From an uncultured Clostridia bacterium (GTDB lineage Bacteria > Bacillota > Clostridia > Christensenellales > UBA1242): a stretch of DNA of 47,431 nucleotides. The translations under genes and the position numbers were made by a program. Positions 30,040 through 39,342 of this stretch are shown here, piece by piece. Location of the stretch: contig CANRHL010000005.1 in assembly GCA_947630405.1 (NCBI GenBank), forward strand, positions 1 to 47,431. Direction: 5' to 3'. The number at the start of each line of letters is the position of its first letter. The first letter of the stretch is position 1. The notes below the pieces were generated by a model that worked only from the letters and a program-made list of their open reading frames with translations, had not been told where the DNA came from and made no database searches.

Positions 30040-31304
30040 TAACGAATTATCCTTTTAACAATTTTTACTTTTTTAACTTTTAAATCGGTTAAATGAATGC
30101 AATCCAAAATTGCTTGTTTGTAGGTTGCCAAGTCCTTATCTTCCTTGTAATAGAACGTTACAAGATTATCCCCAACTTTTACATAATCACCCACCTTAAC
30201 ATTGATGCTGATGCCAATGTTATCGTCGTGATTATCCTTACAAATTCGCCTAACAATTTCGCCAAGAGCAACCGGATTAATATCGTAAACATAGCCTTCT
30301 TTTATCGCGTTAAAATCAACATATTTTTTGGGTGTGAAAATTCTGTTTTGCCTAACAATTTTTTCGTCCACACCTTGAAAGGATAAGATTTGCAAAAACT
30401 TTTTATATGCTTCCCCGCTATCGATTAGCGAATTAATCATTTCAACTAAATCTTTTCTACTAATATTTTTGTTAACACTCGTTATCATTTCAACGGCAAA
30501 TTGGGTTGCAATATCCCTAATTAATGAGCGCTTGCCGCGCAAAACTTCAATTGCGTCCATCGTTTCAATTGCATTGCCTACTCCTTGACCAATGGTTTGC
30601 CTGGTGTTAGTTATAACAATAACACATTTAACTTTGCTTGCTTTAAAAACATATTTTAAGATGCTGGCAATTCGCTTTGCGTCGCTATAACTAGGTATAA
30701 GTGAAGCATAGCCATATTTAACATCAACAAGCACCATCTTTGCCCCGCTGGCAAGTTTTTTGCACGCAATGGATGCGGCAATTAAATTTAAATTGCTGCC
30801 TAAATCGTAATTTTCGCGTATGGAATAAACTAAATTATCAGCCGGGCAAATATCGTTATTGTGCGAAAGCACGCAAGCGTTGGTTTCGTCCAACTCGCGC
30901 TTAATTTCATCATCGGTTAAAGCGGTTGTGAAATTTGGAATAGATTTAAACCTATCCGCACTGCCGTTTGTGTAAACCATGGATTTGCCGGTGGTTTTAA
31001 TAATTTTATAGCCAAGCCCGGCAATAATAGGAATAAGCACCAAACTAGAAGGGTCCCCCACACCCCCTGTTGAGTGCTTTTCAAACACAAATTGGTTATA
31101 TTTAATAATTCTTCCGCTATCGCGCATTGCGTTGGCTAAATATAACACTTCCCTTTTGGTCATCGAAAAACTGTCAAGGCTTAAAAAGAACTTGACAATC
31201 GTGCTATTTATTCCATTTTTCATTAAATAATCAATGGCTTCGTAATAATCCACCTGCGACAACTCTCGCAAGTGCGTTTTTCTATCAATAATTTCTTCTA
31301 TCAT
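30039..31304 (-). CDS. Pyrimidine-nucleoside / thymidine phosphorylase
   Basis: KHSTGGVGDPSSLVLIPIIAGLG, KTTGKSMVYTNGSADRFKSIPNF, KKLASGAKMVLVDVKYG. Confidence 0.93.
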   Translation of the reverse strand: MIEEIIDRKTHLRELSQVDYYEAIDYLMKNGINSTIVKFFLSLDSFSMTKREVLYLANAMRDSGRIIKYNQFVFEKHSTGGVGDPSSLVLIPIIAGLGYKIIKTTGKSMVYTNGSADRFKSIPNFTTALTDDEIKRELDETNACVLSHNNDICPADNLVYSIRENYDLGSNLNLIAASIACKKLASGAKMVLVDVKYGYASLIPSYSDAKRIASILKYVFKASKVKCVIVITNTRQTIGQGVGNAIETMDAIEVLRGKRSLIRDIATQFAVEMITSVNKNISRKDLVEMINSLIDSGEAYKKFLQILSFQGVDEKIVRQNRIFTPKKYVDFNAIKEGYVYDINPVALGEIVRRICKDNHDDNIGISINVKVGDYVKVGDNLVTFYYKEDKDLATYKQAILDCIHLTDLKVKKVKIVKRIIR

Positions 31305-31310
31305 AATTTT

Positions 31311-31340
31311 ATAATATAATTATTTTAATTTTATAGTCAA
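31311..31340 (-). promoter_or_regulatory. Promoter TTGACT-N18-TATTAT ending 6 nt before the phosphorylase ATG (31304)
   Basis: Read on minus strand: TTGACT 31340-31335, 18-nt spacer, TATTAT 31316-31311, AAAATT, ATG; no SD. Confidence 0.75.
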
Positions 31341-31393
31341 ATAAAATTTATAATTTTTTGTTTAGCACGCAAAAATTATGAAATAATCATTAT

Positions 31394-32182
31394 ATGAGCA
31401 GATTTAAGATTGTTAACCTAATCGATAAGGTTTTTGTTACCGTGGCAATTTTTTTAATAGTTTATGCCTGGATAAATTTTTATATAAAGTCGCTTTTGAC
31501 CACCTTTATTTTGAGTTTGGTAATTAGTTTTGCAATTGTTTATGCAATATATTATTTCATTGATTATAAAAATGAAAAAACAAATAAAATTAAAACGAAC
31601 GCGGAAGAAGTTAACAAAAGTTTTTTGGCGTTTAAATTAACAAGCAAAACGCTAAAATATAAGTTGATAAAAAAAATATTGGATACAAAATTTGAAACAA
31701 AACTTTTAAACAACAAACTAACCTATGTTGACGATGGCAAATTGCATTTGGTTATAATTTGCACTAATATTGATACATTAACGCAAAACGATATAATTAA
31801 CCTGCTTGACGAATATGGTTTAAGCAAAGTGAACGAATTTGATATTATTGGCAACTCGTTTGCCTTAAACATAAACACAAAAATCATTAAAGATAAAAAA
31901 ATTAATTTAATAGATAAGCAAACTCTTTACACCGATTATTTTTTAAAATACGAAACATATCCAGACGAAAGTATAATTGAAACATCTGCCACAAAACTAA
32001 AGTTTGTGGACCTATTAAAAGGAATGTTTTTACCAAACAAGGCAAAGGGCTATTTTTTCTGCGGGCTTATTTTAATTTTTAGTGCCATCATCTTGCCTTA
32101 TCACTATTATTATTTAATTTTTGGCAGCATGCTACTTCTCTTTGCAATAATTTGTAAAATTATGAAGCGATATAAGGGCTAA
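31394..32182 (+). CDS. Membrane protein of unknown function (TM pair - soluble domain - TM pair)
   Basis: Hydrophobic N- and C-termini flanking a roughly 150-aa soluble domain; complete ORF. Confidence 0.7.
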   Translation: MSRFKIVNLIDKVFVTVAIFLIVYAWINFYIKSLLTTFILSLVISFAIVYAIYYFIDYKNEKTNKIKTNAEEVNKSFLAFKLTSKTLKYKLIKKILDTKFETKLLNNKLTYVDDGKLHLVIICTNIDTLTQNDIINLLDEYGLSKVNEFDIIGNSFALNINTKIIKDKKINLIDKQTLYTDYFLKYETYPDESIIETSATKLKFVDLLKGMFLPNKAKGYFFCGLILIFSAIILPYHYYYLIFGSMLLLFAIICKIMKRYKG

Positions 32183-33300
32183 CTCATTTTGTCTATTTGA
32201 GTTAAGGCATAAATTAGTTTATCAATTTCGTCATACGTGTTAAAAAAGTCTAACGAAACTCTCACCGCACCCTGAATTGTTGTGCCTAATTTTTTATGCA
32301 CAAGCGGCGCACAATGAAGGCCGGCGCGCACACAAATTTTAAACTGCTCGTTCAAAACATTTGCAACAAGCGAACTATCTAAATCCTTAACATTAAAACT
32401 AAAAACATTTTTTGCGGTGTCTAACGAATAAATTTTTAAAAATTTCAATTTTTTAGCCTTATTTATTAAATATTTTGTCAAATTTTGCTCAATTTTTATA
32501 ATTTTTAAAAAATTTTTTGATAAAAAATCAATTCCTGCGCCAAGCGAAATTATTGGAATAGTTGGAATTGTGCCGGCTTCTAACCCCTCTGGGATATCGG
32601 TTGGTTGAGTTAAATTTTCACTTTCCGTGCCCGTTCCGCCAAACAAAATCGGCTTTAATTTTATGCCATTTTTGATAACTAATCCACCCACACCAGAAAT
32701 AGCAAGCAGCCCTTTATGCCCAGCGAAAGCGTACATATCAATGTTTGAATTTTCCAAATCAATTAGTATGTGGCCGCTTGATTGTGCGCCATCAACTAAA
32801 AATAAAATGTTATGTTCTTTTGCAATTTTACCAATCGCATTTAAATCTGGGCAATCGCCCGTAACATTGCTGCAGGCTGTTGTAATTATCATTTTTGTGT
32901 TTTCTTTAATGTGGTTTTCAATCTCGCTTGGCAAATTTTCAACATCCACAAAAAGTGTGCTTACTTCCACCCCTTGTGTTTTTAAATATTCAAGCGGACG
33001 CAAAATCGAATTGTGTTCATAGCATGTTGTTATAACATGGTCACCAGCCTTCAGTGTTCCAAATATGGCAAGATTAAGTGCTTCGGTACAATTTTTTGTG
33101 AACACAACATTATAATTTTTAGCGTTAAAAAAATCTTTAACCTTTTCCCTAACTTCAAACACAATGTCGGCCGTGCGAATTGAAAGTTCGTGTCCGCTTC
33201 TGCCCGGGTTTGCCGTGTATTTATTAATGGCGTTTGAAACGGCCGTTTTAACTTGCTCTGGCTTAAAAAAACTTGTGGCGGCATTATCAAAATATATCAT
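32179..33300 (-). CDS. Class V aminotransferase / cysteine desulfurase family
   Basis: MIYFDNAATSFFKPEQV...NPGRSGHELS; DGAQSSGH; AGHKGLLAISGVGGL; VRAGLHCAPLVHKKLGT. Confidence 0.93.
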   Translation of the reverse strand: MIYFDNAATSFFKPEQVKTAVSNAINKYTANPGRSGHELSIRTADIVFEVREKVKDFFNAKNYNVVFTKNCTEALNLAIFGTLKAGDHVITTCYEHNSILRPLEYLKTQGVEVSTLFVDVENLPSEIENHIKENTKMIITTACSNVTGDCPDLNAIGKIAKEHNILFLVDGAQSSGHILIDLENSNIDMYAFAGHKGLLAISGVGGLVIKNGIKLKPILFGGTGTESENLTQPTDIPEGLEAGTIPTIPIISLGAGIDFLSKNFLKIIKIEQNLTKYLINKAKKLKFLKIYSLDTAKNVFSFNVKDLDSSLVANVLNEQFKICVRAGLHCAPLVHKKLGTTIQGAVRVSLDFFNTYDEIDKLIYALTQIDKMS

Positions 33301-33380
33301 ATAACAAGGTATGAAAAATTTGTCCTAATTGTGAATTAACAAATAAGTTAAAACAAAAATAAAATGTATTGAGGCTTAAT

Positions 33381-33638
33381 ATGAAATACTTAATTGTTGC
33401 TTTTAAATCGCGAACAAACTTACAAAACTTTGTTAAAACATTGCGCCTAGTTGGAATTGGCGCTAGCATTGTAAACACACCGCGCTCAATAGCGGTTAGT
33501 TGTGGGCTTTCTGCTCGAGTTGAATATAGATACTTAAACACAATAACTAATTTGATTAGACCAAATGATGAAACACTAATTGGCGTGTATGTAATAACGC
33601 GAAACGGAATATATGAGCAGGTTGAAAAAGTTTATTAA
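33381..33638 (+). CDS. DUF3343 family small protein (putative Se/S carrier-like)
   Basis: MKYLIVAFKSRTNLQNFVKTLRLVGIGASIVNTPRSIAVSCGLSARVEY; divergent from a cysteine-desulfurase-like gene. Start at 33381 with GAGG SD. Confidence 0.8.
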   Translation: MKYLIVAFKSRTNLQNFVKTLRLVGIGASIVNTPRSIAVSCGLSARVEYRYLNTITNLIRPNDETLIGVYVITRNGIYEQVEKVY

Positions 33639-33660
33639 AGTCGGGAAACCGACTTTTTTG
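33638..33660 (+). terminator. Terminator: AAGTCGG-GAAA-CCGACTT plus T-tract
   Basis: 7-bp stem with GNRA tetraloop and U-run. Confidence 0.9.
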
Positions 33661-33673
33661 TTTGTTATTTAAT

Positions 33674-33702
33674 TTGACTATTTTTTTGTGTTGTGTTAAA
33701 AT
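33674..33702 (+). promoter_or_regulatory. Promoter of nth: TTGACT-N17-TAAAAT (extended -10), 6 nt before ATG
   Basis: TTGACT 33674-33679; TGT then TAAAAT 33697-33702; ATG at 33709, no SD. Confidence 0.85.
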
Positions 33703-33708
33703 AAAAAC

Positions 33709-34341
33709 ATGAAAAAGTTTGATAGAATCAAGACCTATCTTAATGAACTTTTTGAAAACGCAAGTTGTTCGCTCAATTTTTCAACGCCATATGAGTTGCT
33801 TGTTGCCGTTATGCTTTCTGCTCAATGCACAGATAAGCGCGTGAACATTGTAACTAAAGACTTGTTTAAAGTTGCCAACACGCCAGAAAAAATGTTAAAG
33901 TTGGGCGAAGAAAAATTAAAACAAATTATTCACCCTTGTGGCTTTTACAATGCAAAATCTAAGGCAATTATTGAAACAAGCGGGGATATTATCTCAAAAT
34001 TTAATGGAAAACTGCCTAAAACACTGGAAGAATTAACAAGTTTGCGTGGCGTTGGCAGAAAAACTGCAAATGTTGTTATAGCAAACGCGTTTGGCGGGCA
34101 AACTATTGCGGTGGACACTCATGTGCACAGAGTTTCAAAGCGTCTTGGTTTAGCGGACGAAAACTCCACCCCATACGAATGTGAAATGAGTTTACTTAAA
34201 ATTGTGCCAGAAAACGAGCGAAGCAAAACTCACCATCAATTAATCATGTTTGGGCGTGAAATTTGTAAGGCAATTAAGCCAAAATGTGAAATTTGCAAAT
34301 TAAAAGACATTTGCTTGTATTACAAAAACCATAAACAATAA
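33709..34341 (+). CDS. nth: Endonuclease III
   Basis: AVMLSAQCTDKRVN, LTSLRGVGRKTANVVIANAFG, VDTHVHRVSKRLGL, C-terminal FeS Cys motif CKAIKPKCEICKLKDIC. Confidence 0.97.
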   Translation: MKKFDRIKTYLNELFENASCSLNFSTPYELLVAVMLSAQCTDKRVNIVTKDLFKVANTPEKMLKLGEEKLKQIIHPCGFYNAKSKAIIETSGDIISKFNGKLPKTLEELTSLRGVGRKTANVVIANAFGGQTIAVDTHVHRVSKRLGLADENSTPYECEMSLLKIVPENERSKTHHQLIMFGREICKAIKPKCEICKLKDICLYYKNHKQ

Positions 34342-34380
34342 AATGCGGTATAAAATTAAAAAATTTTTATAAAACCATAA

Positions 34381-35667
<1,287 letters not shown>

Positions 35668-35676
35668 GAAGTAAAA

Positions 35677-36165
35677 ATGTTTAAATATAGAAAAGCAACT
35701 TTAAAAGACCTAAATACAATTTGGGATAAAGATATAAAAACTCATCCACAAGATGAAAGATGGATTAGATGGAAAACTGAATTTATTGATGCAAACAAAA
35801 AGGGCGACATTGTCACTTTTGTTGTTTTAAATGATAGCGACCCGGTCGGCCAATGCTCATTTGTGTTAAATAAAAACAACATAAAATTTAAATGCCGAAA
35901 TTTGCTTTGTAAAGATAAAGAAAAGGCATATCTTTCCGCTTTAAGAATTGAAAAGCAATTTGAAGGGCAAGGACACATTTCAAAACTTGTTAAAACAATT
36001 GAAACTTTTGCAAAGAAAAAAGGATTTTCTTGTTTAACCATAGGCAGCGAAGCAAAAGAAAGCCGCAATTTAGCAATTTATTTACATTTTGGCTACACAC
36101 AATTTGTTTCCAGCGAAATAGAAGATGACACTCTTATATTATTTTATCAAAAAAAATTAAATTAA
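35677..36165 (+). CDS. GNAT-family N-acetyltransferase
   Basis: LSALRIEKQFEGQGHISKLVKTIETFAKKKGFSCLTIGSEAKESRNLAIYLHFGY. Confidence 0.85.
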   Translation: MFKYRKATLKDLNTIWDKDIKTHPQDERWIRWKTEFIDANKKGDIVTFVVLNDSDPVGQCSFVLNKNNIKFKCRNLLCKDKEKAYLSALRIEKQFEGQGHISKLVKTIETFAKKKGFSCLTIGSEAKESRNLAIYLHFGYTQFVSSEIEDDTLILFYQKKLN

Positions 36166-36175
36166 AAGGATAATT

Positions 36176-36469
36176 ATGATAAACAAAAATGAAAGAATTA
36201 AATTAAGAAGTTTGGCTCAAACTTTAAAACCTATCGTTTGGGTGGGCAAAGACGGGTTTAGCGAAACAGTTATTAAGCAAATTGAGGACGAACTTTTTAA
36301 CCACGAATTGATTAAAATTTCTATGCAAGAAAGCGTGACACCGCCAACCGAATTTGAACTAACCGAATTGGCAGTTAAATTAGGTGCAGAAGTGGTTACC
36401 ACAATCGGCAGAAAAATTGTTTTATATAAGCATAGCGAGAAAAAAGGCATTAAGCACGTTTTGGCTTAA
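36176..36469 (+). CDS. yhbY: CRS1-YhbY domain RNA-binding protein
   Basis: LRSLAQTLKPIVWVGKDGFSETVIKQIEDELFNHELIKI...GAEVVTTIGRKIVLYKHSEKK. Confidence 0.92.
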   Translation: MINKNERIKLRSLAQTLKPIVWVGKDGFSETVIKQIEDELFNHELIKISMQESVTPPTEFELTELAVKLGAEVVTTIGRKIVLYKHSEKKGIKHVLA

Positions 36470-36500
36470 TGTTTTTCACTATTTTAAACTTGCAAAACTA

Positions 36501-37010
36501 CTACTCTACTCGAGTGTAGTTTTTTATCTCGTAATCGGTGGATGTAATTTCTTTTTGTGGTTTTGTTTCTTTTTGTTTAAAAATGTTAAAAAGATTTGTA
36601 AGCGCACCACCATTTGAAAGGCTTGAAATTAAACTAGATAAATCCAAATTCGGTTTTTCGCCGTTAGTGTTGTTTAGCACGCTTAAAATATCTCCTACTC
36701 CGCCTTTGTTTTTCATTAGTCCAGATAAAAGCGGAAGCAAATTTTTTATATCAAAAAATGGTTTTGGCGGTGGTGGGCATTTGGGTTTTGGCTTTGGTAT
36801 GCAATCACAATTTCCCTTTTTAAAATCGTTATCTATGTAAAAATTTGGCAAGGTTTCGTATGGCTCGCTGAACACAATTTTTTTTGGCGGGTGCGAACAA
36901 AAATTTTGATTGCATTTTTTGTTTGGTGGAGTGCAAACATTATATCCCCAATTGTGAACATAAGCATTAGGGTCGTAAAAAAGTTCGTTTGCTCTATCAA
37001 TATTATCCAT
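36501..37010 (-). CDS. Cys/Pro-rich protein of unknown function (possibly structural or coat-like)
   Basis: CTPPNKKCNQNFCSHPPKK...GNCDCIPKPKPKCPPPPKPF then LLPLLSGLMKNKGGVGDILSVL. Start uncertain (no clear SD). Confidence 0.55.
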   Translation of the reverse strand: MDNIDRANELFYDPNAYVHNWGYNVCTPPNKKCNQNFCSHPPKKIVFSEPYETLPNFYIDNDFKKGNCDCIPKPKPKCPPPPKPFFDIKNLLPLLSGLMKNKGGVGDILSVLNNTNGEKPNLDLSSLISSLSNGGALTNLFNIFKQKETKPQKEITSTDYEIKNYTRVE

Positions 37011-37098
37011 ACTTTTACATATGAAAAATTTTTCAATTTGTTGCATTAAAATTTTTAACAAAACAAAATTGAATTTCATAAAAATTAATGAGGTGATT

Positions 37099-37377
37099 AT
37101 GCCAAGAGATTTTAAAACTTTTGTGGACAACAACAAAAATGTAATCAATGAAAACAAAGATAAAATTAGTGAGTATCAAGAGATAATAAACAAGTATAAA
37201 GATATGGACCAAAATAGCCTTATGAAAAATCTGTTTGAAGAAGCAAGCAAATTAAAAAGAGAAGGCAAACTAGACACAAACACATTAAACAATTTAAAAC
37301 AGACCATAAGCCCATTTTTAAATGGCGAACAAAAAAAGATGTTGGACGAATTGCTTATTGCAATAAACAACCAATAA
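37099..37377 (+). CDS. Small helical protein of unknown function
   Basis: AGGTG SD, ATG 37099: MPRDFKTFVDNNKNVINENKDKISEYQEIINKYKDMDQNSLMKNLFEEASKLKREGKLDTNTLNNLKQTISPFLNGEQKKMLDELLIAINNQ. Confidence 0.7.
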   Translation: MPRDFKTFVDNNKNVINENKDKISEYQEIINKYKDMDQNSLMKNLFEEASKLKREGKLDTNTLNNLKQTISPFLNGEQKKMLDELLIAINNQ

Positions 37378-37461
37378 ATTTTTTTAGATTGCAAAATTTG
37401 AGCCAAATTTAACGAAATTTTAATAAAATTTTGTAGAAAATTTAAAATTTAAATTTATTTT

Positions 37462-38562
37462 ATGAACAAAAACAAAATTAGCCCTAACTTAATTAGTGAA
37501 GTAAATGTGTTAAGCAACAAAAAACAAAACGTGATGGTTACTGCAAACGATTTTAACAAAATTAAAAGTTTTTTGGATGTTTACAAATATGTTTACACGC
37601 CATATCGTTTTGCAAATTGTTTTTGCCTTTCTGCTGACGGAGATGATATAAATATTTTATCTAACCAGCAAGATGTTAATTACATTTGTGAAAATCTTTC
37701 TGTAACACTAGAAAAATTTGAAAAACAATTATTAAACATAGAAAATTTAACGCAAAATAAATATTTAGGTCAGGGGCAAACAATTTGTTTTATTGATACC
37801 GGCATAAGTCCGCATTTTGATTTTATTTTTCCAAAATCCCGCATTATAAAATTTATTGATTTAACAAAAAAAGTGAACACGCCGTATGACGATAACGGAC
37901 ACGGCACGTTTGTTGCCGGCATTGCGTGCGGCGGCGGAGTTTTAGATGCAACACTAACCGGCTTTGCTCCCCTTGCCAACATAATTTCAATTAAGGCGCT
38001 GGGTGAAAAAGGCAACAGCAATTCAAACACAATTTTGGACGCTATGCAATGGGTGTATGAAAACCACAAGGTTTACAACATTTCTGTTGTGTGTATGAGT
38101 TTTGGTGCGGATGTTAATTTTAATTTGGATCCATTATCACGAGGTGCGGAAAGTTTATGGAAACGCGGCATTGTTGTGGTGGCTGCAGCGGGCAACAGCG
38201 GACCAGAAAAAAACACAATAAAATCCCCCGGCAACAATCCATACATAATCACTGTTGGCGGACTTGATAGCAAAAATATGAACATTGCAGATTTTTCTTC
38301 TCGCGGGCCAACAATTTATGGGCATAAACCAGATTTGCTTGCCCCGGCAGTTGATGTGGTTGCATGCAACACCTCTAACCCACCTTACACCACTATGTCT
38401 GGCACAAGTGTTGCAACACCAATTGTTGCGGGCATATGCGCAGATATAAAATCGCGCTGGCCGAATATGACGAACAACGAAATAAAACAATTTTTGCTTT
38501 CACATTGCGTGAAAATCACGGGCGATAAAGATAGCGAAGGTGCGGGATACTTAAAATTTTAA
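37462..38562 (+). CDS. Subtilisin-like S8 serine protease without a signal peptide
   Basis: CFIDTGISPHFDF (Asp), DDNGHGTFVAGIACG (His), SGTSVATPIVAG (Ser). Confidence 0.93.
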   Translation: MNKNKISPNLISEVNVLSNKKQNVMVTANDFNKIKSFLDVYKYVYTPYRFANCFCLSADGDDINILSNQQDVNYICENLSVTLEKFEKQLLNIENLTQNKYLGQGQTICFIDTGISPHFDFIFPKSRIIKFIDLTKKVNTPYDDNGHGTFVAGIACGGGVLDATLTGFAPLANIISIKALGEKGNSNSNTILDAMQWVYENHKVYNISVVCMSFGADVNFNLDPLSRGAESLWKRGIVVVAAAGNSGPEKNTIKSPGNNPYIITVGGLDSKNMNIADFSSRGPTIYGHKPDLLAPAVDVVACNTSNPPYTTMSGTSVATPIVAGICADIKSRWPNMTNNEIKQFLLSHCVKITGDKDSEGAGYLKF

Positions 38563-38579
38563 AAAGTCAATTTTAAAAA

Positions 38580-38607
38580 TTGATTTTTTTAATTTTTGTG
38601 CTATAAT
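38580..38607 (+). promoter_or_regulatory. Promoter TTGATT-N16-TATAAT (extended -10 TGC), 6 nt before ATG
   Basis: TATAAT 38602-38607; ATG at 38614; no SD. Confidence 0.75.
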
Positions 38608-38613
38608 GAAATT

Positions 38614-39321
38614 ATGATAAAATTTACAAAAGTAAATATCAAATACATTAAAGATTACTATTCGCTTTTTAACATAAATTTTGAAATTGATAAAAACACA
38701 ATTTTGCTTGGAGATGAAACGAGTGGCAACAATTTTGTTTTGCGTATAATTTCTAAAATAGATAAAAACTACGAAGGCGATGTTTTTATTGACGGCAAAA
38801 ATTTAAAACAAATTAAAGATAGCGAATTAGATTTAGCTTATGCACCAAAAGAAATTTATCTATTTAAAAACAAAAGCATTTTTAATAACCTTTACTATCC
38901 ACTAAAAATTAGAAAAATAAAAAAGGCGGAAGCAGAAAAAATAATTTGTGAACTTCTAACAAAATTTAACATTAAAGATTACTTCTCTGCTTCTTTAAAC
39001 GAAAAAACCAAACACAAATTTTTAACTTTAGACGACATAACATTTTATAAAAAAGTAAAAGCAAAAAATTTAACTAAAACTCAACAAAAAGTGTTAATGT
39101 TTTTGCGCGCAATTGTTAGAAAACCAAAATATGTTTTGTGTGAAAATTTGTTTACAAGCATTCAAAATACAAACAATGAAGAATATAACAATTTAACTTT
39201 TAATTTACTTTCGAAAATAATTAAAAACACAAATTCTATTTTTATTTTGTCTGAATTCAGCAATCCAAATTTAGATAACTTTAACATCATTTCATTTGAT
39301 GCTGGCAGCATAAAAAAATAG
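38614..39321 (+). CDS. ABC-type ATPase homologue with degenerate Walker A, signature, Walker B and H-loop
   Basis: GDETSGNNF at the Walker A position, LTKTQQKVLMFLRAIVRKPKYVLCENLFTSIQ at the signature/Walker B region, FILSEFSNPNLDN at the H-loop. Start at 38614. Confidence 0.7.
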   Translation: MIKFTKVNIKYIKDYYSLFNINFEIDKNTILLGDETSGNNFVLRIISKIDKNYEGDVFIDGKNLKQIKDSELDLAYAPKEIYLFKNKSIFNNLYYPLKIRKIKKAEAEKIICELLTKFNIKDYFSASLNEKTKHKFLTLDDITFYKKVKAKNLTKTQQKVLMFLRAIVRKPKYVLCENLFTSIQNTNNEEYNNLTFNLLSKIIKNTNSIFILSEFSNPNLDNFNIISFDAGSIKK

Positions 39322-39342
39322 AGCAAAACGCTCTATTTTTTT
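39313..39342. terminator. Bidirectional terminator between the ABC-like gene and clpC
   Basis: AAAAAATAGAGC-AAAAC-GCTCTATTTTTT. Confidence 0.85.

Noticed and set aside
38155-38490. 111-aa Cys-rich minus-strand ORF (possible metal-binding peptide)
   Set aside because: Lies antisense to the S8 protease catalytic region; Cys codons arise from GCA/ACA on the coding strand.
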